Shown here: piece by piece, positions 1-10,125 of the stretch
How the letters are laid out: every line of letters starts with the position of its first letter
How positions within the stretch are numbered: the first letter of the stretch is position 1
Notes under the pieces: generated by a model
The model's input: only the letters and a program-made list of their open reading frames with translations
Databases searched by the model: none
Told to the model about the DNA's origin: nothing
Position numbers and translations under genes: made by a program
NCBI RefSeq assembly: GCF_012273895.1
Contig: NC_052103.1
Location: 2,294,001 to 2,358,000, forward strand
From: Zerene cesonia
Lineage: Eukaryota; Arthropoda; Insecta; Lepidoptera; Pieridae
Reading direction: 5' to 3'
DNA length: 64,000 bases

Positions 1-275
1 TGGGCCAGCTCGAACCGGGGATCTACCATACCCCCACAGAAGACCGGCGTGAAATAGCATACTGCTGTGTTTCGTTCGGTGAGTGGGGAAGCCGGAGGCC
101 CATATCCTTTTCCCTACCCTTCCCAGTCCTTTCCTTTATTCCTCTCGTCAATCCTTTCCTAATCCCTTTTCCATTTGAAGAGGCGTAAGGTCTGCAATCG
201 ACCGTAATCACACCTCTGTAAATGTTCATGGACGGTGGTAGCGCTTACCATCAGGCGACCTAACAGCTCCATTGC
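1..275 (-). repeat. Dispersed repeat family A, copy 1 (cut by window start)
   Basis: This moderately GC-rich block stands out from the AT-rich flanks. It contains the family hallmarks: a purine/pyrimidine-rich middle (ttcccagtcctttcc), a 'gttcatggacggtggtagcgc' type segment and a 'taccatcaggcgacc' end. Other copies lie near 7760-7955, 10848-11040, 43490-43800 and 60275-60395, some inverted. The 68-aa reading frame inside it on the minus strand is incidental. The family resembles lepidopteran SINE-like repeats; the exact family name is not known to me. The element continues outside the window. Confidence 0.7.
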
Positions 276-494
276 CGAGTATGACATTAGTTAGGTAACA
301 TTATAAAAATCTTCAGCAAAACTTTTGATTTCAGTATAAAAATTGTTGCTTATTTTATTTTTTATGTTAATTGTTATTTATTATTTTTTTTACTAAATAC
401 CGAAGTTGGGACAGTTCCATTATGTGGAAACATACTAAAACAAATAAACTATTAAAAGTTAGTATAATTTTATTTTCATTTGCTCTCACATTTA

Positions 495-551
495 TATAAT
501 ACATATTCTCTTAACCCACATACAATGTGGGTTAAGAGAATATGTATTATA
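495..551. repeat. Perfect 27-bp inverted repeat (hairpin)
   Basis: Arms 495-521 and 525-551 are perfect reverse complements around a 3-base loop (aca). The arm core reads ctcttaacccacat. No gene is near. It may be a small palindromic insertion or a transcribed hairpin; nothing in the sequence decides between these. Confidence 0.9.
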
Positions 552-825
552 GCTAGATATTTTAATATCACAACAAAATGAAAAATTCCTCAGCAAAATA
601 TTAATAAAATATGATATAGTATGAACATAAGTCAGGGGAGACATAACACCTACTCTGTAAGAGGAAACTTGTGTACCATTTTATGTAATATAAAAATATA
701 ATATAGTAACATGTAAGGTTTATCTGTATTATTAAGATTCAGTATTATTTCGTTCTGCGGTTTTCAAATATTTTATAATCTGTTGAAATATGATGCTAAT
801 TGAAATAATTGAATGTGAATTGATG

Positions 826-930
826 AATTAATGAAACTTTATTGTATGTACCGAATGGAAATACTTAAAATACAAAGTAATAACACAAATTGCAGAATAG
901 GAAGCCTTATGGCTACAGAGCTATCTCTTC
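826..930 (+). repeat. Dispersed repeat tail, family G, copy 1
   Basis: The pattern is 'ttaatgaaactttattgtatgtac' like text followed by an A-rich 'aatacaaagtaataacaca' stretch. Related sequence occurs at 23690-23790 and 61955-62030. It looks like the end of a non-LTR element or SINE. The similarity is by eye and the borders are approximate. Confidence 0.5.
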
Positions 931-1185
931 CAGGCAAACAAAACATCGAAACCAATATACAGAAAGAGTATAACTAGGTTGTGTATACTGTAGGTATATA
1001 TTATATTATAAAAATATATAATCAAGAAATGCGGAAAGAATTACATAAAACATAATTATAGGAATGTATATTAAATAGTAAATAATACTCACAAAAATTA
1101 TATTACATACAATTTAAAATAATAGAAACAAGTTTTATAGAGAAATTAGCTGACCCTACAAGAATTGGTCTGCCTCACTCTTATT

Positions 1186-1704
1186 AGTCCAAGAAAATGG
1201 GTAGGGTAAATGCGAATTTGAGATTAAAACTTGAATTTTTGATATAATTTACTTTGAGGAATCTAAAAACGAACTGTGCAAGTTTTTTTTAAATTCACTC
1301 CCGAGAAGGGGTGAAAAAAAATAAATAAAGTCGTTTTTTTGAAATTTTGGCGAAACCGTAAGTGTTAGAAAAAAAAGTTCTATATAAAATTTGTAGAGCG
1401 TAAAATTTTACACAAAAATGTTTCTATGACTTTTTTTCCTAAAATTGAAATTAACTGAGATAGGGTAGTTAGAAGGTAGGGGATGATAACTGCAACTTTA
1501 AAAAATCATAACTTATTGAAAAATTGATAAAACTCATATATTTTTTTTATTAAATTACTTATATAATTATAAACTTTGATCCTAGAGAAAAAAAAATTTA
1601 AAAAAAACTTGCACAGTTCGTTTTTAGATTCCTCAAAGTAAATTATATCAAAAATTCAAGATTTAGTCTCAAATTCGCATTTACCCTACCCATTTTCTTG
1701 GACT
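1186..1704. mobile_element. Fold-back element (MITE-like) with ~108-bp terminal inverted repeats
   Basis: The left arm (about 1186-1293, starting agtccaagaaaatgggtag) and the right arm (about 1597-1704, ending with its reverse complement) match almost base for base over about 108 bp. They flank roughly 300 bp of AT-rich non-coding interior. There is no transposase frame, so a non-autonomous DNA element is the best reading. No clear target-site duplication is visible at the ends. Confidence 0.8.
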
Positions 1705-4700
1705 ATATCATTTAGTCCGATTCTCAGATGTACCCGATAAAAAAAATTTAATAAAAATCGATCCAGTCATTTCAGTGGAATTTTGTAACAAACCATGACA
1801 CGACAATTTTATATATTTAATAGAAAAAATAATTGTAACATAAAACAAACAAACTAAAATGAAACATTTACTCGGAAAACCAAAACATTCGATACCAGGT
1901 CCTCATAAATATGTAAGAGTTGAGTCAATTCAATCACGTGAAGCGAATATAGGCGGGGTATTTTCCCTAGAGCATGCGTAAACAAGGCTACAAATTAACC
2001 ATCCAAACGTTGGCTGCAAAAACGTGGGACGATCAGTATAAACCACAGAGGAAGCTATTTACAATCGATTAAAGTTAACTAAAATATTTGTGATTAATTT
2101 TTGAGTTATATGCATTTATCGAAATAATCACAAAAATTTCCTGTGTCTTTTAAATTGCTACAAGCACCATCTTTCACATTTTTTAAATCCAAAACATAAG
2201 GTCCATTTCATCTATTTCATACATGAAAGAATACTTTGAGCTTTCCCTCCAGCAATAAGTATTTCTAAAGTATCGTTATCATTGAACGCCTTGTATTTAA
2301 TTAGAGCGTAGTGGTAGTTTTAGGTTAGGGCCCAGTTTTTTAAAAAATGAAATAAGGTTTCTCATTCTCTGCATCCACTAAAAGTGTATGTAAAATGTGT
2401 CGACAGTGACGTGTAAAATGCCATGTATGTTAATATACCACGTTGTAGTATAATTGTCTCCTATTTCTTCAAAATAAAACATATTATCTTGCACATTCAT
2501 TGGAGACATAACACTATGAGATCCCACTGTAGAGTTATTTGCAACATTCTTAAAACTAAAAATGGTAATGTAAAAATTATTTTATTGAATATAATTTTAT
2601 AATATTGTTCAAATACAGCCATCAAGTTTATTAAATGAGAATTTCATAATTTTTTCCACATAATAGAAAAATTATAAACTATCACCTCCACTAAATACAG
2701 GTAATTGTAAATAAACTAAGGGCAGTTTTACAACTATAGCACAATGCATAAATATTTTAGTTTTAGGTTACCTACGCCACACATTAAAGTCGGTAGGTAG
2801 GTATATTGTTTGATATGTATTTAATAATGACATTAGTCTATAAATTATTAAATAAATATTGTTCTTTCCTTTCCAACAAAATAATAATACGTATCCTAAT
2901 ATCATTTCTTACATTTATTATAGAAATAAGATGAATTTTATTTAGACGTTGATTACACTTCCTTCGACTTTCTTGACGTGTTTCCGCTGTACGTGCTCCG
3001 AGTATTATACAAGATACGAAAATGTCCCAGAATTCGGTCTGCCCAAAAGCCTCATTTATAACTTAACCATGGCGATATGCCGTTACTTTATGACAGCCTA
3101 GTATCCTATGTTTTGATTTTGTATGAATTTCGCTGTTTCACTAATAGTAGGTACAGACAGACAGACGACATGCTATCTCAACTTATCTCTGAACGTTGAA
3201 TGTTGGTTTCGTCACCGTTGCTTCAGCGTAACCTTTAGAATAAAATAAAACCTTTGGAATAATATTCTAGAGATAAAATTTAATAATACCTTTCGGCATT
3301 TCATCATATAGTAAACAGTTAAAATTTATAAAGATAGCTGAATAAAATACAGTCAGCAATGACAATTCAACTTCTCTAGTAAAATTCATTTTTCACCTTT
3401 TCATAGATGGTGGCTCTGTAAGGTAGATATTAAATGATATATAGGAAAAGTGGTCGGAAATTGTCTTCTTTACCAATATTTCAAAAATAGGTTCTATGTG
3501 TATGCATATTTTAAATAAATGACTTCTTCAATGACTGCGTAGAAAAGCCCACGTTGTGTCTCCAGGTTTCAATGTCGCCAGCCAAGCCAGCAGCCAGCAA
3601 ACCAGGGCGTTATGAAATGAAGTTAATGTAAGTCCATGGAATGTTTTCATGTAAGAACCACAGGATTCTTATTTTAAAAATTGTAAATGAATGTAAGAGT
3701 TTTGTATTATTTATATAATTTTAAAAGAGCAGCAACCACAGATTTCTTTTGTTTATTGTTATAAATTGTTTTCCAGTTAGAAACATGTAATTATTGATAT
3801 GTTATGTGCACGTCTAAAAGATTGAATTGTACAAGTTTGATTATTTTGTTTCTCTCTGATACATAATGTTGTCGTCATCTTTCATAATGAATAGAAAAAA
3901 TGCATTAAGTAATAAAAGTACGATATAATATTTTTAAGAGGGTTGTGAGTTGTTGTTGATTTTTGATTATTCTAATCTTTTTGCCACCATTCCGATACAA
4001 ATGTATAATAATAATCTTAGTTACATATATAAATTATAGCAATCCTCTATTTAATTCACGATGATGTTGTAATAATATAATATGAAATTTGATTAATATT
4101 GAAGAGTTTTTTGTCTCCACTTGAATAATAACTTAAATAAAATTGAGAAATTTACAGAAAGACTACCCGAGCGGCGCCGGAACGAATATTTATACATAAT
4201 AAAAAGAAATATGACAAAAAAAGGTTGTCCACCAACTTAAAACTAACGATCCTTGGGTTTATGCTACCCTATGTCTGCTTCTGAACGCTACGCGTGACCG
4301 AATCATCTCGTTTAAATCGATGAATCCCAGTTATATATATCTCTTCATGTTCTCCTGGTAGCTAATGTTTTGGTTCCAGCTTGGTTCCAATGAAAAAAAC
4401 AAATAATTTTTTAATTAAAAAAGGAACTAAACTGTCTTTCTTAAGCAATGTTATTATTTATATTTATTTGATAAGTCTAGTTTTTAACACGTTTTGCTAT
4501 TTAATAATAGGTGCAGCAATCGCATTTATTTATGTCAACTAGAAAAAGCGTTCTAACGAAGAACGGGGTCTAATCGTAACATATACTACATATTCAATAA
4601 TCTTACGCTGAAGCCTAGATTAGTCAAACCATTATTGACACAGTCCTTGTAGACAGACACATCTGAATAAAACCATATTATGTTACGAAATTTTAAACCA

Positions 4701-6603
4701 AGCAAGCATAAATTAATTCATTAGTGTAAAATTATATTTATTTTTTATTTGATAGGAAAATGCACATGACACCTTTTTCAATTATTCATGGAAAATTTCA
4801 ATGGTATAAGCACAGTAAACAGTAATGCCATCAAAACATCCTGTAAAATGTCTCGTCTTTGAACCCAAGTCTCGCAGGTCAGGCTTTCTAACGTAAAAAG
4901 TTGTGAGATCCATGTATTATACAAGTCGGTCAATTCAGTCTCTAATCAATTTAGTCTCTACTTAAAGGACCTTCTGTCTTAAATTATTATTATCATGCTA
5001 ATATTAAAAATATTTTACGTTTTAAACAAATAGATCGACTTGTTTTATTGATTTAATCGTTTTAGCTATGTTAATAAAATTTGAGGTTTTAGTTGTCATA
5101 AATAATAATATAAATATGCTTACGTAATTTGATTTGTTTCTATGGAAGAGATTTCGACTTATGGAGGGGTGAAAAGACGCTTGAAGTGGTTGATGTAATA
5201 TACACACGGCGTTATTTTCCTTGAAGTTGGCGCGTTTCAATGTTGCAGACCGTATAAAGTTTTTATTGAGCCTCTGCGTCCCATTTTGTCTGTCACTTAG
5301 AAAAGCGAAAGCTTTTCTGTTAACTATATTCATGACGACGTCGCTTTTAGAAAGCCTTTGAAAAAACTGTAACTTTTTCACTGTTTGGGTCCGACTCAAT
5401 ATGCCTACCTACCCATGTATAATAAATATATATTTAGGGCTTAACGTTGTTTTCCTAAGCTAAACTAAACTTGTTGACCCCATCCGATATAATATTATTT
5501 GATCGAAAGCTAATGTCAAATGTCATGTGTCAATAATTTGCCTTGTTTTCAAATTGAAATGCGCCAATTAATAAAAAAACACAGTCGCTGTTTTTTTTTT
5601 ACACATCCCAAACAAAAACATTGAGTACCAGGATCTCATAGCTTTATAGGTAGTTAATTGTTTGGGCAGTTGAGAATGAATACAGTTTGCAGCGATGGGC
5701 GCTCTTGTTAGCCACGCCCCTTGTTTATGAAACGAGCTCTATATTCAAAACAATGTATCGGCGCAACATAAATGGCAGGATGTATATTTTTAAGGATGTT
5801 GACAACACCAAAATTCCACTAGCCTGTACATAGTGAGTGACACAATTTGCTAAACTGAGTCTTTCGAAAAACACTATCAAATATTTTTTTATACTCCAGA
5901 GTAAACCTGAATTATTTATTCAGGATTTTATACTCTATAACAATGCAATTTCATTGACAGTCTTTGTCGCAGTGAGATACAGTAATAATTATTATTGAAC
6001 AATGTAACTAAATTTCATTTGTGTTCATAGTTACAGACATAACGAGCAAAGTATACTATATAACTTAATAATGAAGTCAGACATAGAGGGATAACATAGT
6101 TATAACAATATAATGGACATGTTTTCTACAAGAAGCACGCGCTGCGACGTGACATGCTTTGTATTTGAGCCATTAGGAATTTATTAGTATAAACCTGTAT
6201 GTTTAAGTAAGGGTCTATAATATTTAGTGTGAATACAAAAGATACACTTGTGTGAATGGACACAAAGCTTAAAGAATGTCTCTTGTTGATATATAAATAT
6301 TTCACTTCATATTAACCCCTCTCATTTTATTGCAAAAGGCAAAATTTAAAGTTGTACAATATGCATACAATACACCTTATTGTTTTTTTTTAACATTTGT
6401 AGATTTGGCTTCAGCAGATGCGGTGCATGCATTTATGGGATTAGAGAGATAAGGGTAAAATTACGTAAGTAATAACGGGAAAATGAAAAATGCACTTTGG
6501 TGCTGTGGCTACTAGGTGAACATATAATCGAGGAGTATTAGGTTAAAGACTTGGGGATGACTTATAAGAAACAAAATACAGATGGGATTGAAGAAAAAGA
6601 ATG

Positions 6604-6789
6604 CTACTAATATTAATTATAGATGCGAAAGTTTTGTGAGGATGTGTGTGTGTTTGTAACTCCTCCACGCAAAAACTACTGAACCTATTGCAATGAAATT
6701 TGGTACGTAGATAGCTGGACAACTGGAATAACACATAGGCAACTTTTTATCCCGATATTCTTACGGGAAACCGCGGGGTGCAGCTAGTA
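6604..6789 (+). mobile_element. Lep1-like non-autonomous Helitron, copy 1
   Basis: The copy starts with 'ctactaatatt', continues with 'gatgcgaaagtttt' and 'actgaacctattgcaatgaaatttgg', and ends 'ccgcggggtgcagctagta'. The terminal hairpin-like GC-rich segment followed by CTAGT fits Helitron 3' ends and matches a dispersed lepidopteran element of this type. Close copies occur at 8053-8256, 20674-20876 and 57934-58132. Confidence 0.75.
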
Positions 6790-7014
6790 TTCTAATAAGC
6801 GGAACCGAGAACCGAAGTCACGGCATACTGAATGGAATTTAATTCCCTCTCCTGCCTATAGACACGTCCTGAATGTCAGGACGTGATACCATTTTAATAG
6901 AAAAGGTTTATTTAACTAGACACGCGCTTTTGATCGCTTTTGCTGAAAGAAATTACTTGAATAATGGTATTAAAATGTGTTTGTTCACTTCAACATTATT
7001 GTTGCGTCAATTTT

Positions 7015-7185
7015 TGTAAATTGCATACATTTAATTTTTAGTTTTATAGCATTGAAATGCTTTTTTATAAATGAGAAATTTGAAAGAATAGAAGAAATTT
7101 GATCACGAGGCAGGATTCGAACCTGCGTATCTTGCCTAACCGTAGCAACGCCTAGCCTCTCGGCCACCCGTGATCCTGCCACAGT
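7015..7185 (-). repeat. tRNA-derived SINE, family B, copy 1
   Basis: Read on the minus strand it has an A-box-like 'gtggccgagaggctaggcg' and a perfect B box 'ggttcgaatcc', then the family tail 'ttctattctttcaaatttctc' and 'aatgctataaaact'. It can fold partly like a tRNA, with a 7-bp acceptor-like pairing gatcacg/cgtgatc. However, the same body and tail recur at 23294-23375 and 39648-39830, which marks a SINE and not a functional tRNA gene. Confidence 0.75.
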
Positions 7186-7299
7186 AATCGAATTTCTTCT
7201 ACTCTTTCGGTTTCATGTGCCTAAGGGGCACCCCACGCCATCTATTGAGATGATTAAGAACCATCACAACCAATACGAAACATTATTTCAATGATGAAA

Positions 7300-7353
7300 T
7301 CGAATCCTGCCTCGTGATCAAATTTTTTCTATTCTTTCAAAATTTCTCATTAA
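7300..7353 (+). repeat. tRNA-derived SINE, family B, 3' fragment (inverted to copy 1)
   Basis: Only the B-box side and tail are present ('aatcctgcctcgtgatcaaa' then 'ttctattctttcaaaatttc'). It lies opposite in orientation to the copy at 7015-7185, so about 50 bp of inverted repeat flanks roughly 180 bp of other sequence. Confidence 0.75.
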
Positions 7354-7759
7354 TTATGTCATTTTCCTTTCTTGTTATCAGTGTAGAATAGATATAATAA
7401 TTTGTATATGATGATAAAGATATTTTCTTATAAGATAGATTCCTATGCCTTTTGGGAAAAACAAACAGACTCAATTTATATTAGATTGTTAATAAACTAA
7501 CAATTAATTATTTTATAAATAACAAGATATTTGCGATTTATACTGTTTACATCAAGTGCTAGCTGGAGTTCATTATGAGTCGATATTTTCTGTTTTTACT
7601 GCAAGGGCAACACTTAAGACTTCAGGTTATAATTCAGCTGGCTAGATAAGTGTGGTTTGGAGGATATTACAAGTCGACCAACTAATAACAAATGTAAAGC
7701 CTTTACATACGCTACGTGATGTTTCCCTCCATTTAAAGGCGTAGTATTTAATGGAGATA

Positions 7760-7955
7760 TTTTTTACGTTTTTAAATCTAGATAGGCCCGTGTAATTTTC
7801 CTTAAACTTCCCAATCCTTTTCCACGCGTCAATCCTTTATATATCCTGTACTATTTAAAGGTAAGTTCTGTAACGCAAATGTGTCTGCAAATGTTCACGG
7901 GCGGTGGTAGCACTGGCAAGCAAGAGGCACTTACCATCACATAAAAAGCTACTAA
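7760..7955 (-). repeat. Dispersed repeat family A, copy 2
   Basis: A degraded copy: 'cttcccaatccttttcc', 'cgcgtcaatcctt' and 'gttcacgggcggtggtagcac' line up with the copy at 1-275 in the same orientation. Borders are approximate. Confidence 0.6.
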
Positions 7956-8052
7956 ATTGCTTGCGATCGATTAATTAATAAAACCTTATCACTGAGTTCA
8001 ATATTCTCTGCATTATTAAAGTAAGTTCACCGAATATTTATGAATATGTTTT

Positions 8053-8256
8053 GTACTATCTGCGCCCCGCGGTTTCACCCGCGTAAGTCCGTATCCCGTA
8101 GACATATTGGTATTAAAAGTTGCCTGTATATTGTTCCAGTTGTCCAGCTGTGTACGTACCAAATTTCATGGCAATCTGTTAAGTAGTTTTTGCGTGAAAG
8201 AGCAACAAACATACACACATCCTTACAAACTTTCGCATTTATAATATTAGTAGGAT
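8053..8256 (-). mobile_element. Lep1-like non-autonomous Helitron, copy 2
   Basis: Near-complete copy in reverse orientation: 'gcgccccgcggtttcacccg' at the left and 'cgcatttataatattagtag' at the right. It is the reverse complement of the copies at 20674-20876 and 57934-58132. Confidence 0.8.
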
Positions 8257-9666
8257 ATCACACAACTTCGTATCAACAACTAATAGAATCGATACAAAAT
8301 AACGTAGGAATATTTCACGAAGAACGATGATTGGGCGGAATAAGTTCCATCTCATAAATGGCTTAATAAAACTATGCCTTCGACTCGCTTAACTTTCAAA
8401 GGGGATTTTTGCCAAATTACCTAACTCGTGGAAAGTTTTGCTCTAGTTACCGACAGCGATAAAATATGATTAGTGTTTGTATTTTATGAATAGTATTTAT
8501 TCTCAGGGGTATTGCGTTTGCAGCGAATACAAAATTAGTTTTGCTCCCATGGCTACGGATGCTTTTTGCCCAAAGCGTCAATTTCGCTTCGGCTTGCTTT
8601 GCTCCAATATTATGGTATACAAGAGAATTGAATAAATTGCTATGCTAGCTTCTTACCTTCATCTTTTTGATATTAAATTGATATTCCATTTAACAATTTT
8701 AATAAAGACAAGGTAAAGCAATACATTGAGTGTTATACTATAGTTGCTGTCTATATTTAAAGTTGAATAGAGATAAGTCTATATTTTAAAGTGGATGGGA
8801 CAGGCACTGTTTAAAATTTTATTGATATTTTAAAATATTCCTTCGACATTTAATCACCGTCTACAATTATATTCGTATATACGGTATTCATAAGTATCGT
8901 CTTATAATAATTTGTCCAGTTCTCTTCTCCTAATGCTTTATTTTTTGCTCACCCACCTCACTCTAATATTTCTTCCTACACATTGCATATAGTCTGGAAA
9001 GAACGCTACCTAGCGATAAAACCGCCATTTATACATATTTTTCCTTTATGATATGTTCTTTTCGTATTTCTCTGTCTTCTGTGTGTGCAATAAAGTATTA
9101 ATATAAATAAAAATATAAATAAACCATGTTCTAATTTTTTATTGAGTACCTATGTGTCTGTGATTTCAAAAAGTATCAATATATTATCCGTTTCTGCGAT
9201 TGGATTTTATATTAAATGTTTTTTTAACTTAACTATTATATATTTTAACGATTTTATTGTCGCTCCCGCAGCACCGAAGGAAAGCAAAGCTAGAGTGAAT
9301 AAGTAGTTCAGTACTATTATATTCTTATTTGTTCAATATACCAGCGGCAGTTCTTGTTTTATTAGTGCATATTGTTTGTTAGTAAACATTTAAGCACTGT
9401 CGATTAGATAAAGGTTCGTTGTGTACTCAACAGTATAATTGTACACCCGAGAAAATTGAAAATACGGCATCGACTCAAATATTTACTTTTAAAGCAAATA
9501 TGTAAATAATGAAAAGAGTACATTGATTGTAACGTTTGTTATTTTATTGATCCAGAAAATAGTGACTTAAACGAAGAATTTAATCGCCAATAATTAAAGG
9601 TTTCCCCAACTATCACAAGGGTATCATAAATAATAGAGCCAGGGAAAGTTCCATATGTCGAATGGA

Positions 9667-9770
9667 CACGTGTGCAATCCCACGACTCCTATTGGTCAGT
9701 TTGATTTTGAATTTGGAAGACGTCATTGGAAATGTTATGTAAAATCGATCATTTGATCGAACGCGATTGG
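9667..9770 (+). promoter_or_regulatory. Candidate Orco promoter/enhancer block
   Basis: Within about 100 bp, 360-460 bp upstream of the Orco start codon, there is an E-box CACGTG (9667-9672), three inverted CCAAT boxes (ATTGG at 9691, 9725 and 9766), a CRE-like GACGTCAT (9719-9726) and a 7-bp-arm palindrome tcgatca/tgatcga (9745-9760). This density is unusual in such AT-rich DNA. Orco's first coding exon opens directly after a splice acceptor, so a non-coding leader exon must lie upstream. A possible leader donor is 'ctcaag|gtaatc' near 9886. The promoter role is inferred and not shown. Confidence 0.35.
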
Positions 9771-10125
9771 GATAGACGCACGTCTTACATGATAACATAA
9801 ATAATTATAAAATAAATTATGCAGGCGAAAGAAGGGACAGATTGAATATATTTTCTATATTTAATTGAAACAAAAATATAATTCTCAAGGTAATCAATTA
9901 ATAATTATAAATCCATCTATAAACCTATATTAATAAAAATGTACGGTTCTTCCTGCAGCACACATTTTTGATATATTTACCTAAATATTTGTCCCTAAAA
10001 TCCATGATAAAAGCGAGATCTTAACCGTTACACTCGCAATTTAAATTTGCGTCACGTGATCACATCATTTTGTGAATTTTATTTTTTTATTTTTTTACCC
10101 AAAAACTTAAACCAAAATTTTTCAG

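Larger units (their letters stand above)
276..9660. other. Gene-free AT-rich spacer upstream of Orco
   Basis: No recognisable protein-coding exon was found in this stretch. It holds a perfect hairpin (495-551), a repeat-tail fragment (826-930), a fold-back element (1186-1704), Helitron-like copies (6604-6789 and 8053-8256), tRNA-derived SINE pieces (7015-7353) and a family A repeat (7760-7955). The longest frame is a 125-codon minus-strand frame at 5022-5399. It matches no family I recognise and has no splice partners, so I do not call it a gene. A 62-bp stretch at 3566-3627 looks like a small exon by its splice signals only. Confidence 0.6.

Noticed and set aside
5022..5399. 125-codon minus-strand frame
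   Set aside because: No family resemblance, low-complexity ends, no splice partners, and long frames by chance are possible in this length of DNA. Left unassigned.
7100..7182. tRNA gene on the minus strand (B box and acceptor-like pairing)
   Set aside because: Position 33 is not T, extra bases separate the T arm from the acceptor pairing, and the same body plus tail is repeated elsewhere. It is a tRNA-derived SINE.
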